Shown here piece after piece: positions 1-6,773 of a stretch of DNA of 64,000 nucleotides. The position numbers and the translations under genes were made by a program. The notes under the pieces were generated by a model. It saw nothing but the letters and a program-made list of their open reading frames with translations, had not been told where the DNA came from and made no database searches. Numbering within the stretch: the first letter of the stretch is position 1; each line of letters opens with the position of its first letter. This DNA comes from Rhizobium grahamii CCGE 502. Its GTDB lineage: Bacteria > Pseudomonadota > Alphaproteobacteria > Rhizobiales > Rhizobiaceae. Where the stretch lies: positions 1 through 64,000 of the forward strand of contig NZ_AEYE02000015.1 of NCBI RefSeq assembly GCF_000298315.2, read 5' to 3'.

Positions 1-361
1 CGACGCAGACATTGCTTGCGCCAATGCTGCGCAGGCGCGCTCAGGTCAATGTCATTTGCGCGCAGGACGAACTCGCCGAACGCCAATTTCGATCCAGCAC
101 TCCTTAACGAAAACGGCACATATTAGCACTGCTGGAAGTACCATATCAGCGCATGCGCGGCCAACGGCCTCGAGACCCCTTTCCATCGGCTCAGGCTCGA
201 GGCATCTCCGATCACTTTATCTGACGCCTTGGCTTCAAGCGTGTCTCCTACGAGTGCCGTGTTTTCGGGAACAACGGCCCTCCATGCTCAGGTTCTCGAC
301 TGATCCTGAATCAACTGGCCCCGCATGTGCGGGGCCTCTTTCTCACTTCCGGAAATGATCG
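1..361. other. Intergenic region with possible 3' end of an upstream gene
   Basis: No gene is recognised here. Frame 3 is open from the left edge to a TAA at 105-107 and could be the last ~34 codons of a plus-strand gene, but the peptide matches no family I know. From 108 to 316 nothing was identified. A terminator hairpin at 317-336 followed by a T/C-rich run suggests that a plus-strand transcript, from that gene or an unseen RNA, ends here. Confidence 0.3.
317..343 (+). terminator. Rho-independent terminator
   Basis: Perfect 8-bp GC stem (GGCCCCGC 317-324, GCGGGGCC 329-336) with a 4-nt loop, followed by TCTTTCTC on the plus strand. The minus-strand side has no T-run, so it serves a plus-strand transcript entering from the left. 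Confidence 0.7.
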
Positions 362-1207
362 CTAGTTCTGCGGCCTGTTCCTGAAGGCTTCCGCTTCCGC
401 GTAGAACTTCTTTTCCCATTCCTTGTGGTTATCCAGCCCTTCTCGAATGAAGGGCGTGAACACGGCGACGTTCATCAGTGCCCAGTTGACGAGGCGCGCC
501 GGGAATTTCAACGGCTTCACGAAATCGACAAACAGCACCACGCGAGTCTTGTCCGTGTGGTTCCAGGCTTCGTGTTCGTAGGCGTCGTCGAAGATCAGGA
601 CCTTACCTTCCTGCCAGTGGCAGATCTGGTCCTTGACCCGGATAGCGAGCTTGTCTGCTGGCTCCGGCACGATCATGCCGAGATGCAAGCGAAGCACACC
701 ATTGTAAGGGCCGCGGTGAGCCGGTAGATGTTTGCCGGGTTCGAAGATCGAGAACATGGCGGTTTTCAGTCCCGGTATCTTCTGCACCGCCTGCCAGGTT
801 TGCGGGCAAGCCTTGATGTTCTGCTCCGACTTCAAGCCGAACCCGGCCAGGAAAAATGTCTTCCAGCCGTTATCGCTGGAGATCGACTTCACGTCAGTCG
901 AGATATCCTGGAATGTCGGTAGCTCACTCTGTCGCAGGAGCACGCGGTCAAGCTCGGCGCGGATCTGCGGCCAGGCCTTTTCAACCTCGGCGGCCCAAGG
1001 GAAGGTCGCGTTATCATAGACCGGCGGATTACCGAGCTTTGCATATTTGAAGTTAAGCTTTTCCGCCCAGGCGACGATACCCATGAAGAAGCGGGTGATA
1101 GCGCTCGGCCGGCCCATCGGCTCGATGCCGACGGTACTGAAGGATTGGCCCTTCGCGGGAGAAGCTGGAGTTTCGGAAAGACCTGCGTGAGCGGTGCCGT
1201 CGGCCAT
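362..1207 (-). CDS. Aspartyl/asparaginyl beta-hydroxylase family protein (LpxO-like)
   Basis: 281 aa, started at the internal ATG at 1207 because upstream residues look non-coding. It belongs to the Fe(II)/2-oxoglutarate-dependent aspartyl beta-hydroxylase fold. Visible residues: HRGPYNG (His164) and EHEAWNH (His212) fit the two iron-binding histidines, and Arg222, ten residues after the second His, fits the 2-oxoglutarate-binding Arg. Bacterial members include LpxO, which 2-hydroxylates a lipid A acyl chain; other members have unknown substrates. A hydrophobic stretch near residues 38-48 could be a membrane anchor, as in LpxO. The gene stands alone, downstream of the SMR gene. Family assignment is firm; the lipid A substrate is inferred. 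Confidence 0.8.
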   Translation of the reverse strand: MADGTAHAGLSETPASPAKGQSFSTVGIEPMGRPSAITRFFMGIVAWAEKLNFKYAKLGNPPVYDNATFPWAAEVEKAWPQIRAELDRVLLRQSELPTFQDISTDVKSISSDNGWKTFFLAGFGLKSEQNIKACPQTWQAVQKIPGLKTAMFSIFEPGKHLPAHRGPYNGVLRLHLGMIVPEPADKLAIRVKDQICHWQEGKVLIFDDAYEHEAWNHTDKTRVVLFVDFVKPLKFPARLVNWALMNVAVFTPFIREGLDNHKEWEKKFYAEAEAFRNRPQN

Positions 1208-1370
1208 GGGTTGTCCAATGCGTAGGATAAGCCGTGAAAAGTTCAAAAAGATATGGAGATGGCTCCATTTTTCACAAGCCCGCGCAGCGGTGGTCAAAAT
1301 GTCGCGACGACATCTGCCGCGCCGTAGCGGGTCAAGTTCGTTAGCCAGATAAGTCCGGATACGGACAAAA

Positions 1371-1712
1371 TCAATGGGATATGGATTTCGAGAAAAGGTT
1401 GACCACCAGCACGCCGGCAATGATCAACCCCAGGCCAAGGATGGCCGGCAGATCGAGCCGTTGCTTGAAATAGATGAGGCCGACCGCGGATATCAGCACG
1501 ATGCCGAGCGCGCTCCAGATCGCGTAGGCGATACCGACGGGAATGATCCTCAATGTCATCGACAGGCAATAGAATGCAGCCGCGTAGCAGACAACCAGGA
1601 CAATCGTCGGCCCGGCCCGGGTAAACTGCTGCGACAACTGCAGTGCCGTTGTGCCGATAACCTCGAGCACGATCGCAGCAAAGAGCAGGGCGTAGACTGC
1701 AGCGGGAGCCAT
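1371..1712 (-). CDS. SMR-family multidrug efflux transporter (EmrE-like)
   Basis: 113 aa, the usual length for small multidrug resistance proteins, with four hydrophobic segments. The essential membrane glutamate of TM1 is present (Glu17 in the LEVIGTT context), and the Tyr63/Trp66 pair in YAIWSALG matches the substrate-pocket residues of EmrE. It would act as a dimeric proton-coupled exporter of lipophilic cations in the inner membrane. It lies 14 nt downstream of a tetR gene on the same strand, so the two probably form a regulator-pump operon. The EmrE/QacE branch is more likely than the guanidinium exporter (SugE/Gdx) branch, but this is by eye. Confidence 0.88.
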   Translation of the reverse strand: MAPAAVYALLFAAIVLEVIGTTALQLSQQFTRAGPTIVLVVCYAAAFYCLSMTLRIIPVGIAYAIWSALGIVLISAVGLIYFKQRLDLPAILGLGLIIAGVLVVNLFSKSISH

Positions 1713-1726
1713 GGCGCGATCCTACT

Positions 1727-2287
1727 TTACTTGTTGGTCAATTCGACAAGGCGGGCAATCAGCGCCTGGCGATCGCCGCCGTCGTCATAACTACCGAGCA
1801 TGTCGGCAAGCCATAGGCCGTCGGCCGCGAACCGAACGATCTGCGCGTCGACGGACGAATCCGTACCCACGTATTCTTCGGTCCGCTCTTGTATCCACTC
1901 GCGCCAGCGCTGCCGAAGTCGCGGCTCGGCAAGCAGCGCGACGGTCACTTGCGCCCAGTGGGCAGCCTCGTCGGGGCTGTCCCTGAGATCAGCGACGGCA
2001 TGCAGATAGGCCCGGCTGAAACGGCCATGCGGCACCGGGTCCTCGCGCATGCGCTCATTGATATCCACATCAAAACGATCGAGGAGGCTCTCGAAAAGCG
2101 CGTCAAGCAAGGCGTTCTTCGTCGGGAAGTGATGGAGCAGCCCACCTTTGCTCACACCCGAAGCACCAGAAACGGCATCCAGCGTCAGGGCGGCCATGCC
2201 GTCCTCCATCGTCAGTCGCGCAGCTACGTCCAGCAACTGCTGGCGTACGACGAGAGGCTGCTTACGGCGGTGATGAGCGAGTGACAT
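1727..2287 (-). CDS. TetR-family transcriptional regulator (represses the SMR pump)
   Basis: 186 aa from the ATG at 2287; a longer upstream reading would run through the operator and promoter, so this start is preferred. The N-terminal helix-turn-helix (about residues 14-60, including SGVSKGGLLHHFPTKNALLDAL) is typical TetR; the C-terminal ligand domain is not assignable. It is co-oriented with and 14 nt from the SMR gene. A perfect palindrome at 2301-2314, 14 nt before the start codon, is the probable operator, giving autoregulation and control of the pump. Confidence 0.85.
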   Translation of the reverse strand: MSLAHHRRKQPLVVRQQLLDVAARLTMEDGMAALTLDAVSGASGVSKGGLLHHFPTKNALLDALFESLLDRFDVDINERMREDPVPHGRFSRAYLHAVADLRDSPDEAAHWAQVTVALLAEPRLRQRWREWIQERTEEYVGTDSSVDAQIVRFAADGLWLADMLGSYDDGGDRQALIARLVELTNK

Positions 2288-2300
2288 GATTATAAAAGAT

Positions 2301-2314
2301 ACCGTCCAGACGGT
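2301..2314. promoter_or_regulatory. Putative TetR operator
   Basis: Perfect inverted repeat ACCGTC-CA-GACGGT directly upstream of the tetR start. On the minus strand a TTGACA element (plus 2317-2322) precedes the palindrome and AT-rich -10-like sequence follows it, so a bound repressor would cover the promoter. Confidence 0.65.
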
Positions 2315-2418
2315 TTTGTCAAGTAACTTGTGGTGCGATGACGAATTGCCGCGGACTATTTCTGGCGGTTGCAGTTCCCCTTTTCCCAAGGCATTAAAGA
2401 ATTTTGAGGAACGGAACC

Positions 2419-2808
2419 GTGACGGAAAAAGTCATCACGCTTTACGAGGCAATCGGCGGCGACGCCGTCGTCCGTGCGCTGACGCACCGCTTCTACGAGC
2501 TCATGGATGCGTTGCCGGAGGCAAAACACGTTCGCGCGGTCCACCCGCCGGCGCTGGCAGGCAGCGAGGAGAAGTTCTACGAATACCTGACGGGGTATCT
2601 CGGCGGACCGCCACTCTATACCGAAAAGCGTGGGCATCCGCGCCTCAGAAGCCGGCACTTTGTTGCGAAGATCGGTCCTGTGGAGCGCGATGAATGGCTT
2701 CTCTGCTTCCGCCGCGCGCTTGAGGAAACCGTCGCCAACCCGAAGCTGCGCGAAATCGTCCTGCCGCCGATCGAGCGACTTGCCTATCACATGCAGAACA
2801 AGGAATAG
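2419..2808 (+). CDS. Group II (O-type) truncated hemoglobin
   Basis: 129 aa from a GTG at 2419, chosen for the GAGGA Shine-Dalgarno 8 nt upstream. Group II truncated globin features: GGDAVVRALTHRFYELM at the N-terminus, YLGGPPLYTEKRGHPRLRSRH around the proximal histidine (His80), and the group-specific Trp of ERDEWL (Trp93). Such proteins bind O2 and NO with a 2-on-2 helical fold in the cytoplasm; roles in NO detoxification or oxygen chemistry are proposed for the family but not shown here. The DUF423 gene follows after 7 nt, so the two are probably co-transcribed. Confidence 0.88.
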   Translation: MTEKVITLYEAIGGDAVVRALTHRFYELMDALPEAKHVRAVHPPALAGSEEKFYEYLTGYLGGPPLYTEKRGHPRLRSRHFVAKIGPVERDEWLLCFRRALEETVANPKLREIVLPPIERLAYHMQNKE

Positions 2809-2815
2809 AACAACC

Positions 2816-3184
2816 ATGACGCTGAACACGCGCATCGCACCACTATTCTACCTATTCGCCGGTCTGTTCGGCTTTGCCGGCGTGGCACTGGCGGCTGCTG
2901 CGGCGCACGGTGGCGGCGAAGCGCATCTGGTTGCGTCGGCTTCGACAATGTGCCTGGCGCACGCCCCTGCCCTGCTCGCCCTTGCCATCGGGGCTGAAAG
3001 ACTCCGCACTGCATGGCTCGCCGGCATACTAATAGGCGCGGGTACACTTCTCTTTGCGGGCGATCTCGTCGCGTTGCGCTATGCAGGTTCCGGATTGTTC
3101 CCAATGGCCGCGCCGACAGGCGGATTTGCCATGATGTTCGGCTGGCTAGCGATCGCGGCGGGCGCCTTTTTTCACCGAAGCTGA
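2816..3184 (+). CDS. DUF423 family membrane protein
   Basis: 122 aa with four hydrophobic segments and the family pattern: N-terminal AGLFGFAGVALAAAAAH, an internal HAPALLALA, and a C-terminal GGFAMMFGWLAIAAGAFF. The function of DUF423 (YgdD-type) inner-membrane proteins is unknown. It starts 7 nt after the truncated hemoglobin stop, implying one transcript. Start chosen at the ATG at 2816. Confidence 0.8.
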   Translation: MTLNTRIAPLFYLFAGLFGFAGVALAAAAAHGGGEAHLVASASTMCLAHAPALLALAIGAERLRTAWLAGILIGAGTLLFAGDLVALRYAGSGLFPMAAPTGGFAMMFGWLAIAAGAFFHRS

Positions 3185-3189
3185 TCGAT

Positions 3190-3540
3190 CAGCTGACCGG
3201 TATGCGCCCCGCATCAGGTTGCCGTGAGGGTCATGGACATAGAAGTCTTCCATGCCGCGCGGAGGCGCTCAAGTGCCCGTCAGGCGCGCCGCTCGTCTTT
3301 CTTGAGCTCGGCATGGAGCGCGGCTCTCCGACCGCCGCACCAATAGACGGCCGTCGCCTCGCACGGCGCCCGCTCGCCAACGAGCCCGAAATGCAGCTCC
3401 ATCTCGTTCGGCGAAACATCAGATAATCCGGAGACTGATAAATGATCCGGTCAAAGCCAAGCGCCTCGCGATAGAAGGCTAGCATTTCATCGAGACCAAG
3501 CGACGGCAACCGGCAAGACCTCCGCGCGATCCGGATCCAA
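3190..3540 (-). pseudogene. Decayed glyoxalase/VOC-superfamily gene
   Basis: Pieces of one VOC (vicinal oxygen chelate) protein can be read in different frames of the minus strand: an N-terminal EVLPVA strand near 3510-3525, then DEMLAFYREALGFDRI..YLMFRR (about 3415-3495), then NEMELHFGLVGERAP (about 3365-3412), then a C-terminal MEDFYVHDPHGNLMR (about 3200-3250). At least three frameshifts separate them, so no full product can be made. The parts keep the correct order and spacing of a ~115-aa glyoxalase-like protein, so this is recent decay rather than a rearrangement. Confidence 0.7.
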
Positions 3541-3548
3541 TTCGGCGG

Positions 3549-3852
3549 TTAGATGCCAGCCACCACATTGAAGCCTTCGAAAACCGGCGGTCCCTTGTAC
3601 ATCGACTTGCGCTCGCCGGCGCTGCGATGCGCAGCGCGGAAGTTCTCAGACTTCGTCCAGTTCACGAAGTCGTCTTCGCTCCGCCAGAGTGTATGCGAGG
3701 AAAACAGGGTGTAGTCTTCCTCGGCATTCGTCCTTCCACGCAGCAGGCGAAATTCGACAAAGCCGGGAACCTTGGAAAGGCTGGAATCGCGGTTGCGCCA
3801 AACATCCTCGAAATCCGATCGCAACCTTGAATCGGTTCATCGCAATATACAT
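3549..3852 (-). pseudogene. IsdG/HmuD-type heme oxygenase (ABM fold), apparently frameshifted near the N-terminus
   Basis: Residues from the TTG at 3824 to the stop (91 aa) read as an antibiotic-monooxygenase-fold heme-degrading enzyme: VPGFVEFRLLRG, YTLFSSHTLWRS and FVNWTKSENFRAAH, the last carrying the Trp and His expected in IsdG-like heme oxygenases. The natural N-terminus (MYIAMNRFKV, ATG at 3852), which holds the expected catalytic Asn, is in another frame; the join needs a 1-nt shift and also lacks about four residues. A product begun at the TTG would lose the Asn. It is last in the DUF2325 group behind an iron box, fitting heme-iron recovery with the neighbouring hmu genes. A sequencing error or an unusual start cannot be excluded. 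Confidence 0.6.
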
Positions 3853-3861
3853 GGAGAATCC

Positions 3862-4131
3862 TTATCCCTTCCCTTTTGTGCCGGTCCGCACAGGCGCGAA
3901 GGCCACGACATTATTGCCGTTCGCAGCCTCCAGACCAAGTGGCTTCTCCGGCTCCTGCCCGGGCATTCTTGCCTCCCACAGCGGAAATTCGGACACGTTG
4001 GGATAGTCTCGGCGTCGCTCCGCGTTCCGCAAGAGCAGATCGTAGAGCTCCGGCACAAGGCCGTCGCCTCTTTGAGCGGCGAGCTTGTGCAGGCCGATCA
4101 TCATGACCCCGTCAGGGCGTTCTTCATTCAT
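3862..4131 (-). CDS. Small conserved protein of the iron-linked DUF2325 group, unknown function
   Basis: 89 aa from the ATG at 4131, which overlaps the stop of the DUF2325 gene as ATGA (4128-4131), a sign of translational coupling. No signal peptide or membrane segment. Contains LHKLAAQRGDGLVPELYDLLLRNAERRRDYPNVSEFPLWEARMPG spread over the centre, predicted mostly helical, and a basic tail. I do not recognise a family. Position between DUF2325 and the heme-oxygenase gene suggests a role in iron/heme metabolism, by context only. Confidence 0.6.
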   Translation of the reverse strand: MNEERPDGVMMIGLHKLAAQRGDGLVPELYDLLLRNAERRRDYPNVSEFPLWEARMPGQEPEKPLGLEAANGNNVVAFAPVRTGTKGKG

Positions 4132-4535
4132 CGGGAATTGTCTCGTTCGTTCATGGTCTGCAGCGCACGTTCCAGGCTGGACTTGCTGCCGTTCCGAAGC
4201 GGTATAAAGGCCTTGCCGAACTTCTTGCAGCCGGTCTTCACGCGCAGGCAGGCATCGTGGCTGATACAGTCGATCGGGCAAAAGACGCAGTCGACAGAGG
4301 GAAGCACGGTGTCGATGCGCGAGACCGCTTCGCGCAGACCGCCATCGTGGTGGATCAGCTCTGCTCCAAAGCTGCTTGCGATCTGACGAAGATGCGCCAC
4401 CTGGCAGTCCCGTCCACCGACATACAGGAAGCTGCGTCCATCAAGTTTGGACCGCCCGGACGTTTCCTGAACCGTCTCGATATCAGCGCTGACGCGGATC
4501 TCGCGGTTGGAACCCTTCTTCGTCTTTCGAGCCAT
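4128..4535 (-). CDS. DUF2325 domain protein
   Basis: 135 aa from the ATG at 4535; upstream sequence is AT-rich promoter. DUF2325 pattern is clear: LYVGGRDCQVAHLRQ (res 37-51), GAELIHHDGGLREA (57-70), VDCVFCPIDCISHDAC (81-96), FIPLRNGSKSSLERAL (110-125). Six cysteines (44, 83, 86, 90, 96, 103) and several His could bind metal or an Fe-S cluster, but no biochemical role is established that I know of. First gene of a three-gene unit ending in a heme oxygenase; an iron box (4625-4639) lies about 90 nt upstream, so iron-responsive expression is likely. Confidence 0.75.
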   Translation of the reverse strand: MARKTKKGSNREIRVSADIETVQETSGRSKLDGRSFLYVGGRDCQVAHLRQIASSFGAELIHHDGGLREAVSRIDTVLPSVDCVFCPIDCISHDACLRVKTGCKKFGKAFIPLRNGSKSSLERALQTMNERDNSR

Positions 4536-4624
4536 TGCCCACCCGTTCGCTCGTTGATCGTCACACGATTCCTGCGTGTGCCGGGGGACCTTATTAAACT
4601 TGATTTTAGAGTAAAGTATAAAGT

Positions 4625-4639
4625 TGATTATAACAGTCA
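4625..4639 (-). promoter_or_regulatory. Iron-responsive operator (TGA-N9-TCA, RirA-type)
   Basis: TGATTATAACAGTCA matches the rhizobial IRO consensus TGA-N9-TCA. On the minus strand a TATAAT -10 hexamer overlaps it, so binding would block transcription of the DUF2325 operon. A RirA gene is not in the window. Confidence 0.65.
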
Positions 4640-4646
4640 TATTTTA

Positions 4647-5939
4647 TCAGCGACCCGTCACCTGGACGTCCTGGGTGAACGACCAGACCGGTTTGCCCCA
4701 CTCTGCAGGGAGCGGAGGGAATGGCGCAGCGCGCCGGATACCCTCGACAACAGCTTGATCCAGCTCAGGAATCCCTGAGCTTCGCGCGATCGAAAGACCG
4801 CTCAAATCGCCGCTGGCGCCGATTGTCAGGCGAACGCGGACACTCATCGATGCGCTCATGCGCTTGTATTCCGACGGCACCCTGACCGAGCGCTTGATCC
4901 GGGACTGCACTTTGCCGGGATAATTGGCAACGGCCGCGCTCCCAGCACCGCCACTGCTGCCAGCGCCGCGCGAATTCTGGTTCGACGTTGCCGTCTCGGT
5001 CCCGTCGGCGGCCCCTCTCTTGGAATCCTGCTTGTTTTCACCGCCCGATCCAGCGGATGGTTTAGCCTTCTTCGGCGGTTCCTTCTTCTCGATCGGCTTT
5101 TTGACGGGCTTTTCCGCTTTCGGCTTGGCGTCAGGCGTCGACTTATCCGGCTCGGGAGCGATCGTCGCCGTTTCGACTGGTTGAACCGGCTTGACTTGTT
5201 CCGTCGCCGCTTGCGCAACCGGAGGCGTTTGCGCAGGAACTGCGGGCGCTACTTCAGTCGCCATCGGCTGCACGACGGATGTTTCAGCCGGCGACAGCGA
5301 GGTCAAAACTTCAGGCTCGGCGGCAACGGCACTCTCCGGCGAGACGCGGGTAACTTCTTGCACGGGCGCAACGGCCACCGGCTCGGTAGGCGCGGTCTCC
5401 GTCGGTGTAGCGGCGCTCGGCTGCACGGTCTGCGTCTGCACCGTCTCGGCCACGATCTGCTCGGGCTGCAGCTCTTCGGCCTTCTCGCCCGCCGCCGCCT
5501 GATCCGCATCCGAATCTCCAAGGATGATGACGCTCACCACCTCGCCCGCTTCTTCGACCGGATCGTGGGGTGTGACCACAAATCCAACGACGAGCATCGC
5601 AATGACCGCCACATGGCAAGCAAAGGAGCCCAGGCAAGCCACTATCACATTGCGTTGACGTGGCTCGGCGCCCGCTTCCTTTTCGGGGGTCGCATCCAGC
5701 GACGGTGCCGCCGCCGCGACGCTGTCGCTTGCGCTCTGCGGATCCTGCGGGAAGGATTCGATCAACGCCAGACGGGCGTAGTGAATGGAGACTTCGGCGG
5801 CTGGCTGGCGTGGCGCATTGCGAAGATCAGACAATTCATGCCCGGGATGCATTCCGGGCATGTTGTCGTTCATTCCGCTATCGGCGACCGGCTCCTCGAC
5901 GAGAATAACTCTCGATTTGGATTTTGCTGAAACTGCCAT
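4647..5939 (-). CDS. tonB: TonB energy-transducing protein
   Basis: 430 aa. A ~95-residue cytoplasmic N-terminus, typical of rhizobial TonB, precedes one membrane anchor (about residues 97-122) holding a His (His109) like the functional His of the TonB anchor. A long Pro/Ala/Glu/Lys-rich periplasmic spacer (about 160-330) follows, then the TonB C-terminal domain (about 340-430: YPGKVQSRIKRSV, VRVRLTIGASGDLSGLSI, FPPLPAEWGKP). It couples proton-motive force to outer-membrane receptors, here probably for heme or siderophores; no ExbB/ExbD or receptor gene lies in the window. It follows the secreted protein gene at 5999-6451 across a hairpin, and shares the iron-controlled divergent region with hmuP. 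Confidence 0.9.
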   Translation of the reverse strand: MAVSAKSKSRVILVEEPVADSGMNDNMPGMHPGHELSDLRNAPRQPAAEVSIHYARLALIESFPQDPQSASDSVAAAAPSLDATPEKEAGAEPRQRNVIVACLGSFACHVAVIAMLVVGFVVTPHDPVEEAGEVVSVIILGDSDADQAAAGEKAEELQPEQIVAETVQTQTVQPSAATPTETAPTEPVAVAPVQEVTRVSPESAVAAEPEVLTSLSPAETSVVQPMATEVAPAVPAQTPPVAQAATEQVKPVQPVETATIAPEPDKSTPDAKPKAEKPVKKPIEKKEPPKKAKPSAGSGGENKQDSKRGAADGTETATSNQNSRGAGSSGGAGSAAVANYPGKVQSRIKRSVRVPSEYKRMSASMSVRVRLTIGASGDLSGLSIARSSGIPELDQAVVEGIRRAAPFPPLPAEWGKPVWSFTQDVQVTGR

Positions 5940-5960
5940 TTGCGCCTGCCTCGGCCAGTT

Positions 5961-5992
5961 GAAACAGAAAATCGCCGGCTGTCATGCCGGCG
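5961..5992 (-). terminator. Hairpin between the secreted-protein gene and tonB
   Basis: Perfect 7-bp stem (CGCCGGC 5973-5979, GCCGGCG 5986-5992), 6-nt loop, followed on the minus strand by ATTTTCTGTTTC. It lies between the stop of the upstream gene and the tonB start, so it may be a partial terminator that lowers tonB expression relative to the first gene. Confidence 0.5.
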
Positions 5993-5998
5993 AACCAC

Positions 5999-6451
5999 TC
6001 AACCCTCGAAGGGAACGGAAACCTGTGAACGCGTGACGAGCCCCTTCATGCATTCACCCGAGGCCGGCCCATCGCAGATCAGCGCGTCGTTGATCAGCAG
6101 GCGCGTCACGGTCTCGCACTTGACGTTCGGCATATCGAACTGACGCACTCGCTTCTTTCCCTGTGGAAGGTCGCGGAAATCCAGTACGGTGACCCGGTCC
6201 ACCGCATTCTTGTCGTTGAAGAAAGCAAGCTCGAAAGAGATTTTGCTGATCGGCACGGCGAGATTGTTGATTGCGACGAAGGTCATCATGCAGCCCTTCT
6301 GCGAGGGCGCTAGGCCATTCAACTCGACCTCGAGCCCCTTGGACGGCGATGCTGCGGCGGCATCCTGAGCAAGAACCTGCGAAGCACCCGCAACCATGAT
6401 TAGACCGCTCGTCAAAAGCGCCGCAACCTTGCTCACCGCCATTCCTTCCAT
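5999..6451 (-). CDS. Secreted protein of unknown function in the heme-uptake locus
   Basis: 150 aa. The N-terminus is a signal peptide (about residues 5-29, ending SQVLA before QDAAAA), so the mature protein is periplasmic. The body is beta-rich (LEVELNGLAPSQKGCMMTF, ISFELAFFNDKNAVDRVTVLDF) with four cysteines (CMMTF, VKCETV, LICDG, GECMK) that could form two disulfides. I do not recognise a named family. It is divergent from hmuP with an iron box between them and lies directly upstream of tonB, so it is probably iron-regulated. Start chosen at 6451; the ATG at 6442 is possible but has a poorly spaced ribosome site. Confidence 0.7.
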   Translation of the reverse strand: MEGMAVSKVAALLTSGLIMVAGASQVLAQDAAAASPSKGLEVELNGLAPSQKGCMMTFVAINNLAVPISKISFELAFFNDKNAVDRVTVLDFRDLPQGKKRVRQFDMPNVKCETVTRLLINDALICDGPASGECMKGLVTRSQVSVPFEG

Positions 6452-6467
6452 CAGTAGAACCTAAAAC

Positions 6468-6496
6468 TTGACTTAAACTCCGCTATTGCGTCAATA
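6468..6496 (+). promoter_or_regulatory. Putative hmuP promoter
   Basis: TTGACT (6468-6473), 17-nt spacer, TCAATA (6491-6496). The predicted start site falls at the left edge of the iron box at 6505-6519, the usual place for repression. Confidence 0.5.
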
Positions 6497-6504
6497 AAAA
6501 ATGA

Positions 6505-6519
6505 TGACTATGAGAGTCA
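6505..6519 (+). promoter_or_regulatory. Iron-responsive operator (TGA-N9-TCA, RirA-type) at hmuP
   Basis: TGACTATGAGAGTCA fits TGA-N9-TCA. It lies between hmuP and the divergent secreted protein/tonB genes and overlaps the predicted hmuP start site, so one box may serve both directions. Confidence 0.7.
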
Positions 6520-6581
6520 AGATAATAATGGATTTTCCCGGCGTTGCGCGCCGCGGATCAAGCGGAAATAACCGACCGGAA

Positions 6582-6764
6582 ATGATGGTTGAGAAGCCAG
6601 ATAGCTTTAGTCACGCGTCGCTGCAGCGCGAACCAACGGCAGAAATGCGCGTTTTGGAGAGTGCGGACATTTTTCGCGGAGCGACCGAGATCATGATCCG
6701 TCACGACGGCGTGGTCTACCGCATGAAAATCACCCGTCAGGGCAAACTCATTCTCAATAAGTAG
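6582..6764 (+). CDS. hmuP: Hemin uptake protein HmuP/HemP
   Basis: 60 aa from the ATG at 6582. The earlier in-frame ATG at 6501 overlaps the iron box and cannot be the start; the ATG at 6528 is possible. The C-terminal half is the conserved HemP signature: RVLESADIFRG, EIMIRHDGVVYRMKIT and a final GKLILNK. HmuP is a small cytoplasmic protein needed in rhizobia for expression of the heme receptor under iron limitation. First gene of hmuPSTUV; hmuS starts 9 nt later. Confidence 0.88.
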   Translation: MMVEKPDSFSHASLQREPTAEMRVLESADIFRGATEIMIRHDGVVYRMKITRQGKLILNK

Positions 6765-6773
6765 GGCTAGGAC

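Noticed and set aside
268-294. GGAAC followed by GGTT as an EcfG promoter
   Set aside because: Spacer is 18 nt and the -10 mismatches; no plausible downstream gene on that strand before the terminator.
56-358. 100-codon plus-strand ORF at the left edge
   Set aside because: It runs through the terminator hairpin, has no ribosome site and no family resemblance.
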